Origin: Bradyrhizobium algeriense
GTDB lineage: Bacteria > Pseudomonadota > Alphaproteobacteria > Rhizobiales > Xanthobacteraceae
Assembly: GCF_036924595.1 (NCBI RefSeq)
Contig: NZ_JAZHRV010000001.1
Span: forward strand, 4,216,001 to 4,280,000
DNA length: 64,000 bases
Direction: 5' to 3'
The position numbers and the translations under genes are program-made. This document shows positions 8,781 through 18,277 of this stretch, one piece after another. Below the pieces are notes generated by a model that was given only the letters and a program-made list of their open reading frames with translations, was not told where the DNA came from and made no database searches. Numbering within the stretch: position 1 is the first letter of the stretch; each line of letters starts with the position of its first letter.

Positions 8781-11084
8781 ATGGCGCGCGCGCATGCGGC
8801 GAACGCATGTGTCCAATCCGATTCGATCAAGGGATTGGCGCAGTCGATCGCAAAACCTGCCTACCACCGGCTGCTCATCGCAGAGCCGGCGCTTCGTCGC
8901 GCCGTGCCGACGCTCATCATTGCCTTCCTCATCACCATCTGCCTCGGCGCCTTCGTGCAGGTGATCGACCAGAGCCGGCAAAAACGCGCCGCCATGAAGC
9001 GCGACCTCTCCGCGCTCACCGACCTCTTGGCCGAACGCCTCGACCGCCTTGGCTCGGTCCGGCAGGACCGCGCCGCCAGCATCGAACGGCTGCAGAGCCT
9101 GCTGCCCGACCTGATTCCGGCCTGGGGCGCCGCCGCCGGCCGCCACGTCATCATCACCGGCTCCGATCACCGGATTCTGGCCCGCGTCCCCGTCGAGGGC
9201 AGTCTTGGCGACAGTGATCGCATCCTCGACGTCATCAGCACGGCGCAACTGCTCGCCGCCCCCGGTCAGCAGGGCGTCATCAGCGACATGACGCTGCCGA
9301 ACGGCAACGGCGCGATGGCGATCTCGCGGCTGGTCAAATCGCTGCCGGGCCAGGTCATCGTCATCCAGGAAAAGAACGAGCCGCTGTGGGGTTCGGACGC
9401 CGCATTGTCGGTGACGCTGTCGGCCACCACCGGCTTCGTCGTGCTGATCCTCGGCTTCGCCTTCCACTGGCAGTCGACCCGCGCCCGCGAGGGCGACCTC
9501 ATCAACGACGCCGTGCGCGGCCGGATCGACACCGCGCTCAACCGCGGCCGCTGCGGATTGTGGGACTGGGACCTCTCGCGCGGCAGGATCTTCTGGTCAG
9601 CATCGATGTTCACGATGCTCGGGCTCGACTCCCGCAACGACCTCCTCACCTTCGGCGAAGTCAATGCGCTGGTGAAATCCGACGACATCGACCTGTTTGA
9701 GATCGCCGACCAGATGATCGCTGGCAAGATCGACCACATCGACCAGACCTTCCGCATGCAGCACACCGACGGCCACTGGATCTGGCTGCGGGTGCGCTGC
9801 GAGCTTAGCCAGGACTCCGCCGACGGCGGCTTGCACCTGATCGGTATCGCGGTCGACATCACCGAACAGAAGAGCCTCGCCGAGAAAACCGTGGAGGCTG
9901 ATCTGCGGCTGCGCGACGCGATCGAGACCATCCCGGAAGCCTTCGTGCTGTGGGACGCGGAAGACCGTCTCGTGCTCTGCAATTCGCACTTCCAGCGCCT
10001 GCACAAGCTGCCGGATACGGCGGTGACCCCCGGCACGTCATATGAGACCGTGATCGAGGTCGGCAGCATGCCGGAAGTGCGCACCAGGCTGCAGGAGACC
10101 GGCGCGCAAGCGCCGGGAGCCCGCACCTTCGAAGCGCAGCTCGACGACGGCAGCTGGCTGCACATCTCCGAACGCCGCACCAAGGACGGCGGCTACGTCT
10201 CGGTCGGCACCGATATCACCCGCATCAAGGAGCACGAGCAGAAGCTGATCGAAAACGACGCCCGCCTGCGCGCCAACGTGATCGACCTCAAGCGCTCGCA
10301 AGCCGAGCTTGCCGACCTCGCCGAAAAATACTCGCAGGAAAAGAACCGCGCCGAGGAAGCCAACCAGGCGAAATCCAAATTCCTCGCCAATATGAGCCAC
10401 GAACTGCGCACGCCGCTGAACGCCATCATCGGCTTCTCCGAGATCATGGGCAGCGGCATGTTCGGCGTGCTCGGCTCCGACAAGTATCAGGAGTACTGCC
10501 ACGACATCCTCACATCAGGGAAATATTTGCTCGAAGTCATCAACGACATCCTCGACATGTCGAAGATCGAAGCCGGCCGCATGAAGCTCGACATGGAGCA
10601 GCTCGACCTGTCGAAGCTGCTGGCGGAGTCGGTGCGCGTGGTCTCGGGGCGCGCCGAGGACAAGCATTTGACGCTGGACGCCGATATCGAAAGCACCATT
10701 TCCGTGATGGCCGACCGCCGCGCGGTCAAGCAGATCTTCGTCAACCTGTTGTCCAATGCCGTCAAGTTCACCCCCGACGACGGCAAGATAACCGTGCGCA
10801 GCCACGTGCTGCCCAACTCGATCGTGCTGATGATCGCCGATACCGGCATCGGCATCGCGCCCGCCTCGCTGCGGCGGCTGGGCAAGCCGTTCGAACAGGT
10901 CGAGAGCCAGCTCACCAAGACCTACCAGGGCTCGGGCCTTGGCTTGGCAATCGCCCGCTCGCTGACCAGCCTGCATGGCGGAACGATGCGGCTGCGCTCG
11001 AAGCTCGGCACCGGCACCGTGGTGCGCATCACGCTGCCGCGCGACACGCGTTCAACCGAGCCGAAGAACCAGGTCGCCGCCTGA
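8781..11084 (+). CDS. PAS-domain sensor histidine kinase
   Basis: Membrane sensor kinase of 767 residues. Two membrane segments (about 42-62 and 210-230) enclose a periplasmic domain of about 145 residues. Two PAS domains follow (about 250-370, with IWLRVRCELSQD and IAVDITEQK, and about 375-480), then a short coiled coil. The HisKA site is in FLANMSHELRTPLNAIIGFS, and the ATPase has N box NLLSNAVKFTP, G1 DTGIGIAP and G2 GSGLGLAIA. The layout resembles PleC/DivJ-type kinases, but I cannot assign it to one. No response regulator is adjacent, so its partner is elsewhere. The start is uncertain because the ribosome site is weak. Confidence 0.88.
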   Translation: MARAHAANACVQSDSIKGLAQSIAKPAYHRLLIAEPALRRAVPTLIIAFLITICLGAFVQVIDQSRQKRAAMKRDLSALTDLLAERLDRLGSVRQDRAASIERLQSLLPDLIPAWGAAAGRHVIITGSDHRILARVPVEGSLGDSDRILDVISTAQLLAAPGQQGVISDMTLPNGNGAMAISRLVKSLPGQVIVIQEKNEPLWGSDAALSVTLSATTGFVVLILGFAFHWQSTRAREGDLINDAVRGRIDTALNRGRCGLWDWDLSRGRIFWSASMFTMLGLDSRNDLLTFGEVNALVKSDDIDLFEIADQMIAGKIDHIDQTFRMQHTDGHWIWLRVRCELSQDSADGGLHLIGIAVDITEQKSLAEKTVEADLRLRDAIETIPEAFVLWDAEDRLVLCNSHFQRLHKLPDTAVTPGTSYETVIEVGSMPEVRTRLQETGAQAPGARTFEAQLDDGSWLHISERRTKDGGYVSVGTDITRIKEHEQKLIENDARLRANVIDLKRSQAELADLAEKYSQEKNRAEEANQAKSKFLANMSHELRTPLNAIIGFSEIMGSGMFGVLGSDKYQEYCHDILTSGKYLLEVINDILDMSKIEAGRMKLDMEQLDLSKLLAESVRVVSGRAEDKHLTLDADIESTISVMADRRAVKQIFVNLLSNAVKFTPDDGKITVRSHVLPNSIVLMIADTGIGIAPASLRRLGKPFEQVESQLTKTYQGSGLGLAIARSLTSLHGGTMRLRSKLGTGTVVRITLPRDTRSTEPKNQVAA

Positions 11085-11092
11085 CCTGCCGC

Positions 11093-11878
11093 TCACGCGC
11101 CCTTCTTCGGCCGGCTGGTTGCAATCAGCACCAGCATGAACGAGACCGCGGTCATCAGCGTGCTGATGGCGGCAATCGTCGGGTCGATCTCGTCGCGGAG
11201 CGCGGTGAACATCCGCTTGGTCAGCGGCTGATACTGGCCGCCGGAAATGAACAGCGCGACGATCGTCTCGTCCATCGCGGAGATGAACGCGAAGATGCCG
11301 CCCGCGATCACGCTGGGCTTGATCTGTGGCAGCGTCACCACGAAGAAGCTGCGCAAGCGGTTCATGCCGAGGCTGCGCGCCACCATCTCCTGCGTGGCGT
11401 CAAAACTCTGCAGCCCCGCAGCAACCGAGATGACGACGTAGGGCAGACCGAGCATGACGTTGGCGAGCACGAGGCCGGTCATGGTCGCGGCCAGGCCGAC
11501 CTTGGCATAGACGAAGAAGATGCCGACCGCGGTGATGATGATCGGCACCACCAGCGGCAGCAGCAGGGTCATGTGGATCAGCCGCATGATACGCCATTTC
11601 GACTGGCTGATCGCATAGGCCGCCGCAACGCCGAGCGGCGTCGCGATGACGACGGTGAGCACGGCAACCGTCAGCGTCACGCGGGTCGCCTGCATCCAGG
11701 CCGGATTGCCGACATACTCCTGATACCAGCGCAGCGACAGTGACGGCGGCGGAAAGCTCAGGTAGCGCGCGGCCGAGAACGACATTGGCGCGATGATCAG
11801 GATCGGCACGATGAGATAGAGCAGCACCAGCGCGCAGGTCACAACCAGAACGATGCGGAATGGACGGGACATCGTCAT
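11093..11878 (-). CDS. ABC transporter permease (PotC type)
   Basis: Second inner-membrane permease of the importer, 261 residues, about six hydrophobic segments. The cytoplasmic EAA loop reads VARSLGMNRLRSFFVVTLP followed by QIKPSVIAGG, the place where the ATPase docks. The ATG at 11878 overlaps the stop of the first permease (ATGA), so the two are translationally coupled. It is the last gene of the six-gene operon that begins at 17154. It belongs to the PotC/YdcV group of polyamine-type transporters. Confidence 0.9.
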   Translation of the reverse strand: MTMSRPFRIVLVVTCALVLLYLIVPILIIAPMSFSAARYLSFPPPSLSLRWYQEYVGNPAWMQATRVTLTVAVLTVVIATPLGVAAAYAISQSKWRIMRLIHMTLLLPLVVPIIITAVGIFFVYAKVGLAATMTGLVLANVMLGLPYVVISVAAGLQSFDATQEMVARSLGMNRLRSFFVVTLPQIKPSVIAGGIFAFISAMDETIVALFISGGQYQPLTKRMFTALRDEIDPTIAAISTLMTAVSFMLVLIATSRPKKGA

Positions 11879-12744
11879 TTTTGCCCCAACACGCGATCGA
11901 GCGGAATGAAGCGGCTGACGGCGAAGAAGATCGCGCCGACCGCGACCAGCAGCACCACGCCGACGGCGCTGGCGGCGCCCCACTGGTCGTAGAGTTCGAC
12001 ATTGCGGCTCACCAGCATCGATATCATGATGGTGCGGCCGCCCCCGAGCAGTTCCGGCGTGATGTAGAAGCCGAGGGCAAGCACGAAGACCAGCGTGCTG
12101 CCGGCCAGCACCCCGGGTAGCGACAGCGGAAAAAATATCCGCCAGAAGGTGAGCATGGGACCGGCGCCGAGACTGGCGCCCGCCTGCATCAGATCGCGCG
12201 GGATCTGCTGCATGGTGGCGTAGAGCGGCAGCACCATGAACGGCAGCAGGATATGCAGCGTCGCAACGACGGTGCCGAACGTATTGTGAACCAGCGCCAG
12301 CGGCTCGTCGATCAGACCGAGCTGGCGCAGCAATTGATTGATGACGCCGGTCCGTTGCAACAGCGCGAGCCAGGCATAGGCGCGGACCAGCACGCTGGTC
12401 CAGAACGGCAGCACCACCAGCGCCAGGATGATAATGCCCCACCGTTTTGGCGCAATGCTCGCCGCATAGGCGATGGGATAGCCGAGCAGCAGCGCCAGCA
12501 GCGTCACCAGCAGGCTGATTTGGAACGTCAGCGCAAAGCTGCGCCAGTAGATGTCCTCGCTCCAGATCCGGCGGTAATTCTCGAGCGTAAAACCGTTGTG
12601 ATAGACCGACTGCCAGGCGAGCCAGCCGACCGGCAGCACGACCAGCAGCAGGATCACGAGCAGCGCCGGCAGCGCCAGCGCCAGCATCAGGCGCTGCTCG
12701 CGACGTTGGTGGAGTACCGAGAGGTCCTGCACGGGGCTGCTCAT
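11875..12744 (-). CDS. ABC transporter permease (PotB type)
   Basis: First permease of the importer, 289 residues, with an N-terminal membrane helix (ALPALLVILLLVVLPVGWLA) and the BPD-type core. The EAA loop is AGASLGAGPMLTFWRIFFPL. ATG 12744 has AGGA about 5 bases upstream; the longer in-frame start at 12795 would overlap the binding-protein gene and is rejected. It is paired with the PotC-type permease by a 4-base overlap. Confidence 0.9.
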   Translation of the reverse strand: MSSPVQDLSVLHQRREQRLMLALALPALLVILLLVVLPVGWLAWQSVYHNGFTLENYRRIWSEDIYWRSFALTFQISLLVTLLALLLGYPIAYAASIAPKRWGIIILALVVLPFWTSVLVRAYAWLALLQRTGVINQLLRQLGLIDEPLALVHNTFGTVVATLHILLPFMVLPLYATMQQIPRDLMQAGASLGAGPMLTFWRIFFPLSLPGVLAGSTLVFVLALGFYITPELLGGGRTIMISMLVSRNVELYDQWGAASAVGVVLLVAVGAIFFAVSRFIPLDRVLGQK

Positions 12745-12795
12745 GATGATCCTGCGATGGCGCGGCGTGCTGACGAACGCCGCGCCGGGTTCCAA

Positions 12796-13854
12796 CTATT
12801 TTTGCATGAAGCCGACCCAGCGCTTCTCCGCAGCCTCCCCTGCCGGTGACGACCACCAGGCGTAGGACATCAGCGCCTGTTTGGCTGCGTTCTCGGGCGC
12901 GCTCGGCAGCTGCGCGGCCCGCTCCGGCTTGATGACGCCGGTATCGAAGGCCTTCGGGTTGGCCGGGCCGTAGTCGATATGCAGCGGCAAATTGGCCTGG
13001 TGGACGGGATCGACCGCCTCGTTGAGGAAGCGGACCGCGGTCGCGAGATTGGGCGCATCCTTGAGAATGCAGAGCGAGGTGCTCTGCAGGATGCCCTGAT
13101 TGTAGGTATAAGCGACCTTGGCGCCTTCCTTGGTCAGCGCGCTGACGCGGCCGTTCCAGGCCATCACCATATCGACTTCCCCGTCATTGAGAAGCTGCGC
13201 CGATTGCGCGCCCGAGGTCCACCACACCGTGATGTTGGGCTTGATCTCCTCGAGCTTTTTGAAGGCGCGGTCGACATCGAGCGGATAGAGCTTGTCGGGC
13301 GCGACACCGTCGGCCATCAGCGCCGCCTCGAGCGTGGCGATCGGGTGATTGCGCAGCGCGCGGCGGCCCGGGAACTTCTTCACGTCCCAGAAATCGGCCC
13401 AGCTATTGGGCGCCGCCTCGGCCGTGTATTTCTTTTGGCTGTAGGCCAGCACGCTCGAATAAAACTCGTAGGCCACCGAGTAGGGAGAACGATAGGCATC
13501 GGGCATCGCGGCGCCGTTTGGCAATTTCGAGAAATCGAGTTTTTCGAGCAGCCCCTGCTCGCCGCCGCGCAGGCAATAGCCGGTCGGCACATCGACCACA
13601 TCCCAGGTCGGCTTGCCGCTGGCGACCTGCGATTTGATCGCGGGCCAGGCGTCGGGGATGCTGTCCTGGTTGATGGTGATGCCAAGCTTCTTGGCGGAGG
13701 GATCGAGGATCGCGATCGTCTGCGCCTTCTGGTAGGCGCCGCCCTGGGAAACGAAGGTGATCTGGTCCGCATTGGCCGGAAGTGCCGACAGCGTCGCCAA
13801 AGCGCCAAGGGACACGCCGAACAGTGCATGCCGGCCGCAAGATGTAATCATCAT
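12796..13854 (-). CDS. ABC transporter substrate-binding protein (PotD/PotF-like)
   Basis: Periplasmic solute-binding protein of about 352 residues with a signal peptide ending near PANADQ. The mature protein starts ITFVSQGGAYQ, the class D/PotD-like fold, and contains WDVVDVP and GEVDMVMAWNGR, segments that line the ligand cleft in this family. ATG 13854 follows GAGGGG by 7 bases. By neighbourhood it delivers an amine or amino-acid-like ligand to the two permeases downstream. The FAD oxidoreductase upstream suggests polyamine-like substrates, but the specificity is not proven by sequence. Confidence 0.9.
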   Translation of the reverse strand: MMITSCGRHALFGVSLGALATLSALPANADQITFVSQGGAYQKAQTIAILDPSAKKLGITINQDSIPDAWPAIKSQVASGKPTWDVVDVPTGYCLRGGEQGLLEKLDFSKLPNGAAMPDAYRSPYSVAYEFYSSVLAYSQKKYTAEAAPNSWADFWDVKKFPGRRALRNHPIATLEAALMADGVAPDKLYPLDVDRAFKKLEEIKPNITVWWTSGAQSAQLLNDGEVDMVMAWNGRVSALTKEGAKVAYTYNQGILQSTSLCILKDAPNLATAVRFLNEAVDPVHQANLPLHIDYGPANPKAFDTGVIKPERAAQLPSAPENAAKQALMSYAWWSSPAGEAAEKRWVGFMQK

Positions 13855-13891
13855 GTTCAACCCCTCTTGTTATGATCGGGCGTTAGAACTC

Positions 13892-15199
13892 CTAACGCCC
13901 GATCGCATCCAGAAACTGGTACCAGCCGGCCACCGCGCGGACGGCCGGTTCGCGGAACGCATAGAATGGAATAGTCTTGAGACGGCCAGCATCGAGCAGG
14001 CCGAGATCGACCTTCTCCCCGCGCACGAGGGCCGCGAGGTAGCGGCCCATCAGGCTCGACATCGCGACGCCGGCGCCGTTGTAGCCGACCGAATAAAGGG
14101 TGCGATCATCGAGCCGGCCGACATGCGGCACGGAATCGAGCGTCATCGCGACAAGGCCCGACCATTTGAACGCGAGCGGAATATCCGCAAGCTCCGGGAA
14201 GATGCCGACCATTGCCTTGCGCAGCGCATCGAAGGCGCTTTCGGAATCCTGCTTGCCGAAGGCGCCGCGTCCGCCAAAGATGACGCGGTCGTCGACCTTG
14301 CGGAACCAGCGCATCATGCGCTTGGTCTCGGTGTAGGTGCGCCCCGTCGGCATCAGGCTGCCGGCGAGGTTCGGCGACAATTTTTCGGTGGCGATGAGAG
14401 CGCTGCGGAACGGCACCAGCGTCCGCTGCACGCGCGCGGTGGCCGACGTCAAATCGGAATAGCTGTTGGTGGCGATGATCGCCTGGCGCGCCCGCACGAC
14501 ACCGTCAGGCGTTTCCGCCACGACACCGTCACGATCGCGACGCAGCGCGAGCACCGGGCTTTCCTGAAAGACCGGCACGCCGCGTTGCGCCACGCCTTTG
14601 GCGAGGCCCCGCAGATAGTTCAGCGGATGGATACCGCCGGAGCCGGGATTGAGAATCCCGCCGACAAAGCCCCGCGAGCCGGTCTCGTCGCGCACCTGGT
14701 GCGGATCGAGGATCCTGACCTCGGTGTCGCGCATCTCGCGCGTCATCCAGGCGGCTTCGTCGATCGCGGCCCGCAGCGTCGCATCGTTATGCGCGGCCTT
14801 GACTTGTCCGCTGCGTGTCAGCCGCGCGCTCTCGATGCCGAATTCGGAGACCAGCTCATCGACCATCTCGACGGAGTCATGCGCGATCTCGTACATGCGC
14901 CTGGCCATGGCACGGCCGTGGGCGGCGTCTATGTCGCGAAACGAGAGGCGGAATTTGGCGGTGATGACGCCCCCATTGCGGCCGCTTGCACCCCAGCCGG
15001 GATGATTGGCTTCAAGTACGACCGGCGAAAGACCGCTCTTCGCGATATGATGCGCTGCCGACAATCCCGTGTAACCCGCGCCGATGATGACGACATCGGC
15101 CTTCACTTCGCCGGCAAGCTTCGGAAAGGCAGGCAACGGCTCCGCCGTATCCGCCCAGAGCGAGGCGGCCGGTGCCATTGGGGTCCAGACCTCTGCCAT
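13892..15199 (-). CDS. FAD-dependent amine oxidoreductase (DAO family, gamma-glutamylputrescine oxidase-like)
   Basis: Soluble flavoenzyme of about 435 residues that probably oxidises the C-N bond of an imported amine. The FAD-binding Rossmann motif is VVIIGAGYTGLSAAHHIAKS, followed by the acidic residue in VVLEA and by GASGRNGG, the second flavin contact typical of PuuB/OrdL-like enzymes. The C-terminal SVGYNGAGVAMSSLMGR is the expected flavin-pocket sequence. ATG 15199 is 19 bp after the upstream stop; a TTG at 15226 in the same frame overlaps that gene and is less likely. Its place inside the importer operon supports catabolism of the transported compound. Confidence 0.88.
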   Translation of the reverse strand: MAEVWTPMAPAASLWADTAEPLPAFPKLAGEVKADVVIIGAGYTGLSAAHHIAKSGLSPVVLEANHPGWGASGRNGGVITAKFRLSFRDIDAAHGRAMARRMYEIAHDSVEMVDELVSEFGIESARLTRSGQVKAAHNDATLRAAIDEAAWMTREMRDTEVRILDPHQVRDETGSRGFVGGILNPGSGGIHPLNYLRGLAKGVAQRGVPVFQESPVLALRRDRDGVVAETPDGVVRARQAIIATNSYSDLTSATARVQRTLVPFRSALIATEKLSPNLAGSLMPTGRTYTETKRMMRWFRKVDDRVIFGGRGAFGKQDSESAFDALRKAMVGIFPELADIPLAFKWSGLVAMTLDSVPHVGRLDDRTLYSVGYNGAGVAMSSLMGRYLAALVRGEKVDLGLLDAGRLKTIPFYAFREPAVRAVAGWYQFLDAIGR

Positions 15200-15218
15200 A
15201 TCAGCCGCCCTGCCCGTC

Positions 15219-15920
15219 TCAGCCAACCGCGGCGTCGGCGAACGCCTTCATCGTGGCGAAATGGAAATCCGGTTTTGTGAGCTGCGGCACCTCGGGCGTG
15301 CCGCCAAAGCCCTTCATGCCCTGGCGCCGCTCGATCCAGCAGACCTTGTAGCCAAGCTTGCGGGCGATACCGATGTCGTGATGCTGGCTCTGCGCCACGT
15401 GCAGGATTTCGGACTGTTTGTAGCCGAACGCCGACTGCCGGCCCTTGTTGTAGGCGAAGAATTCCGGATTGGGTTTCGCAACCCCGGTATCGTCGGCGCA
15501 GATCGTATCGTGGAAGGGATTGTCGAGCGCATGGGCATAGCATGACAGCGCGACGCGATCCGCGTTGGTCATGGCGACCAATCGAAATTTGGTGCGCAGG
15601 CGCTTCAGCGCCTCGACCGAGTCCGAAAACGGCTGCCAGCGCAACACGGCGAGCTGGAAGGAATCGCAGGCGGCATCGTCGGCCGGCAGTCCCAGCTCCT
15701 TGGCGAGGTAGCGGTAGACATGGAACATCACTTCGCTCGACCGCTCCGGATGGGCGTCGCGGCCGCGCTTGTAGGACGCGAAGATCTGATCGTCGCTGAG
15801 CTCGGCCGCCTTTCGGCCGGAGATCTTGCGCACGGCATCGAGCACGCCGGCTTCGAAATCGATCAAGGTACCGACGACGTCGAAGGTGAGAACCTTGAAG
15901 CTATCATAGGACATTTTCAT
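15219..15920 (-). CDS. HAD-superfamily hydrolase (haloacid dehalogenase type II-like)
   Basis: Cytosolic HAD hydrolase of about 233 residues. Motif I is TFDVVGTLID with the nucleophilic aspartate (the second conserved residue, often D, is V here), motif II is VAMTNAD, and the lysine/acidic motifs lie around GVAKPNPEFFAY and HVAQSQHHDI. The family includes 2-haloacid dehalogenases, but many relatives are phosphatases. The V in motif I, instead of the phosphatase D, favours the dehalogenase-type branch. ATG 15914, six bases in, has the better-spaced AGAG. It is co-transcribed between the ABC ATPase and the FAD oxidoreductase. Confidence 0.82.
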   Translation of the reverse strand: MKMSYDSFKVLTFDVVGTLIDFEAGVLDAVRKISGRKAAELSDDQIFASYKRGRDAHPERSSEVMFHVYRYLAKELGLPADDAACDSFQLAVLRWQPFSDSVEALKRLRTKFRLVAMTNADRVALSCYAHALDNPFHDTICADDTGVAKPNPEFFAYNKGRQSAFGYKQSEILHVAQSQHHDIGIARKLGYKVCWIERRQGMKGFGGTPEVPQLTKPDFHFATMKAFADAAVG

Positions 15921-15969
15921 CTCTTGTTTTGGTTGGTCTGGTGTTGCACTCGGGGTTTGTGATCGACGC

Positions 15970-17154
15970 TCATTCCCGCGCCTTTTCTTGCGCTTTGGGC
16001 ACGACGATGGTGTCTTCAGGGTGGAGCGTGACGGTGATGTCGCCGCCGACCGGAGGTAACAGGCGCGAAGCGTGGTAGTGGCTGGGCTGACGCAGGCTTA
16101 AGGACGTGCCGTCGGCCAGTTGCAGGAACACGCGAAGGCTTTCGCCCTGATAGACGATGTCGGTGACCTTGCCGGTCAAACGGTTGAGCGCGGCATCCGC
16201 CACGCCGTCCGCAATCAGGAGCTTCTCGCTGTGCACCGCAAGCATCAGCGCCTCGCCGCTCGGAATCGCACGTGCGCTTTTCAGGACGGCCGGCCCGAGC
16301 GCCACGCTGCAGGCGTCGATGCGCCGGACCGGCAACAGGCTCGCCTCGCCGATGAAGCTCGCCACGAAGGAGTCGGCGGGATAATCGTGCAGCCGCTCCG
16401 GGCGATCGATCTGGACCAGCCGCCCGTCCTTGAGGATGGCAACGCGATCACTCATCGTCAGCGCCTCGCGCTGGTCGTGGGTGACGTAGATGATCGTGGC
16501 GCCGATCCGCTTGTGCAGTTCGCGCAGTTCGATCTGCATCGCTTCCCGTAACTGCTTGTCGAGCGCCGACAGCGGCTCGTCCATCAGGATCAGGCGCGGC
16601 TCGAAGATCATGGCGCGTGCCAGCGCCACGCGCTGGCGCTGGCCGCCGGAGAGCTGGGCGATGCCGCGCGCCTCGTAGCCCGACAGCCCGACCATCGCGA
16701 GCGCGGCGCGTACTCTCGCAGCCCAATCCGCCTTTGCAATCCGTCGCGCGCGCAGCGGAAAGGCGACGTTCTCGCCGACGCTCATGTGTGGAAACAGCGC
16801 GTAGTTCTGGAACACCACGCCGATGTCGCGCTTGTGCGGCGGCACGAACGTGACGTCGCGGTCGCCGAAATGGATCGAGCCCGACGAGGGTTGAATGAAG
16901 CCGCCGAGGATGCCGAGCAGCGTGGTCTTGCCGGATCCGGACGGCCCGAGCAGGGAGACAAACTCGCGCGGCGCGACGTTGAGGGTGACGTTGTCCAGCG
17001 CGCGGACGGCGTCATAGTTCTTGCTCGCGGCCCTGATGTCGACGCTCTCTCCGCCCTGGTCCAATGATCGACCCCGTTGCGTTACCGAGGGCGTGCACCG
17101 ATGCGCGCCATCGACGTCACCTGCGATGGCGCAAGCGACGGTTGAAACCGGCAT
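15970..17154 (-). CDS. ABC transporter ATP-binding protein (PotA type)
   Basis: ATPase of the polyamine-type importer. Walker A is GPSGSGKTT, the Q-loop VVFQNYALFPHM, the signature LSGGQRQRVALARAM, Walker B LILMDEPLSALD and the switch VTHDQREAL. The C-terminal 120 residues form the TOBE/OB-fold regulatory domain. The family-typical start lies near VDIRAASKNYDAV, about 37 residues inside the longest frame, so the true start may be a TTG near 17064 rather than ATG 17154. First gene of the operon running down to 11093; the divergent LysR gene 162 bp away is the likely regulator. Confidence 0.9.
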   Translation of the reverse strand: MPVSTVACAIAGDVDGAHRCTPSVTQRGRSLDQGGESVDIRAASKNYDAVRALDNVTLNVAPREFVSLLGPSGSGKTTLLGILGGFIQPSSGSIHFGDRDVTFVPPHKRDIGVVFQNYALFPHMSVGENVAFPLRARRIAKADWAARVRAALAMVGLSGYEARGIAQLSGGQRQRVALARAMIFEPRLILMDEPLSALDKQLREAMQIELRELHKRIGATIIYVTHDQREALTMSDRVAILKDGRLVQIDRPERLHDYPADSFVASFIGEASLLPVRRIDACSVALGPAVLKSARAIPSGEALMLAVHSEKLLIADGVADAALNRLTGKVTDIVYQGESLRVFLQLADGTSLSLRQPSHYHASRLLPPVGGDITVTLHPEDTIVVPKAQEKARE

Positions 17155-17301
17155 GATCTCGTCTTATAGACCGGGCACTTCAGGGCGGCTCCCAAGGCCG
17201 TCCCCACCGCGCCGGATTTTCAATCTTGCCCGTGCTGGCGGGCGATCGGGCAAGCCAACCAGAGTTGCCCGGCAGGGGCAATTGCCAAATTCTCACCGGC
17301 G

Positions 17302-17320
17302 GCATAACATCAGGTTATGC
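17302..17320. promoter_or_regulatory. Candidate LysR operator overlapping the regulator start
   Basis: GCATAAC, 5 bases, GTTATGC is a perfect 7-bp inverted repeat and contains a T-N11-A pattern. Its right arm includes the ATG of the LysR gene, so a bound regulator would block its own expression. It lies about 150 bp from the divergent transporter operon. Confidence 0.5.
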
Positions 17321-18264
17321 CTGACCTCCGCCGGAAGCTGCCATCAAGCCACGCGCTGTTCGTCTTTGACGCCGCGGCGCGCAACGGCAGCTTCACGGCA
17401 GCGGCGGCCGAACTGAACGTCACCCAGCCCGCGGTCAGCCGAATGCTCGGACAGTTCGAGGATTATCTGGGCGTTCGGCTGTTCGACCGGACCAATGGCC
17501 GCGCGGCCCTGACGGAAGACGGCGAGATCCTCTATCGCCACGTATCTGATGGATTCCGCAGCATCGAGGGCGGCCTGATCGAGATCGACCGCCGCCGCAA
17601 GGGCACCGAGACGGTCACGCTCTCAGTCTCCTCGGCGTTCACCACGCATTGGCTGATGCCGCGCATCGACAAGCTGCAGCGCCAGTTTCCGACCGTCGAT
17701 CTCCGCTTCCAGCTTATTTCCGGGCCGCTGCGTGGCCCGGTCGACAATGTCGATCTTGGCATGCGGTTTCGCGACCGATACGATCCCGAGCGGAACGGCG
17801 CGCTGGTCATGAAGGAAGTCATGCTGCCGATCTGCAGCCCGGCCTATCGCGACGCTGATAGCGCGGACGGGCCGATCGAGCCCAACACCATCATCCGCCT
17901 CGCCGATACCCCTGGCGATTGGGCTGCGGAATATCCGGCCTTTCTCACCAAACGGTCCGGGCCCGCCAAGTCATTGAGTTTTTCCGACTATGCGGTGGTG
18001 GTGCAGGCGGCGCTGCTCGGCCAGGGCATTGCGCTCGGCTGGCTCACGGTCGCAGCCCATTGGCTGCTGACCGGCGCGCTGGTCCCGGCCTCGGAAACGC
18101 TCAGCACGACACAGCGGCTTTGCGAACTGGTGCACCCGCATGACCGGTCGATCCGCCCCGTCGTCAGCGAGATCCGCGACTGGATCATCGAGCAGATGCA
18201 CAGCGACATGGCCGCCATCGACCGGCTCTACCCGCGATTACGGCTGATGCCTGCGAGCTATTAG
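17317..18264 (+). CDS. LysR-family regulator (GcvA type)
   Basis: DNA-binding regulator of 315 residues. The winged helix-turn-helix is at about 10-70 (FDAAARNGSFTAAAAELNVT followed by QPAVSRMLGQFEDYLG), followed by a type 2 periplasmic-binding-like effector domain. It is divergent from the polyamine-type transporter operon, which it probably controls in response to the imported amine. A palindrome lies across its start codon. Confidence 0.88.
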   Translation: MPDLRRKLPSSHALFVFDAAARNGSFTAAAAELNVTQPAVSRMLGQFEDYLGVRLFDRTNGRAALTEDGEILYRHVSDGFRSIEGGLIEIDRRRKGTETVTLSVSSAFTTHWLMPRIDKLQRQFPTVDLRFQLISGPLRGPVDNVDLGMRFRDRYDPERNGALVMKEVMLPICSPAYRDADSADGPIEPNTIIRLADTPGDWAAEYPAFLTKRSGPAKSLSFSDYAVVVQAALLGQGIALGWLTVAAHWLLTGALVPASETLSTTQRLCELVHPHDRSIRPVVSEIRDWIIEQMHSDMAAIDRLYPRLRLMPASY

Positions 18265-18277
18265 GAACTGGCGCGAT

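Noticed and set aside
12253..12849. Plus-strand frame rich in Gln, Arg and His opposite the permease
   Set aside because: Composition typical of an antisense frame; the minus strand is a clear permease.
11093..12856. A 587-codon minus-strand frame that looks like a fused permease
   Set aside because: Its first half is an out-of-frame shadow of the PotB-type permease; only the part after 11878 is a real gene.
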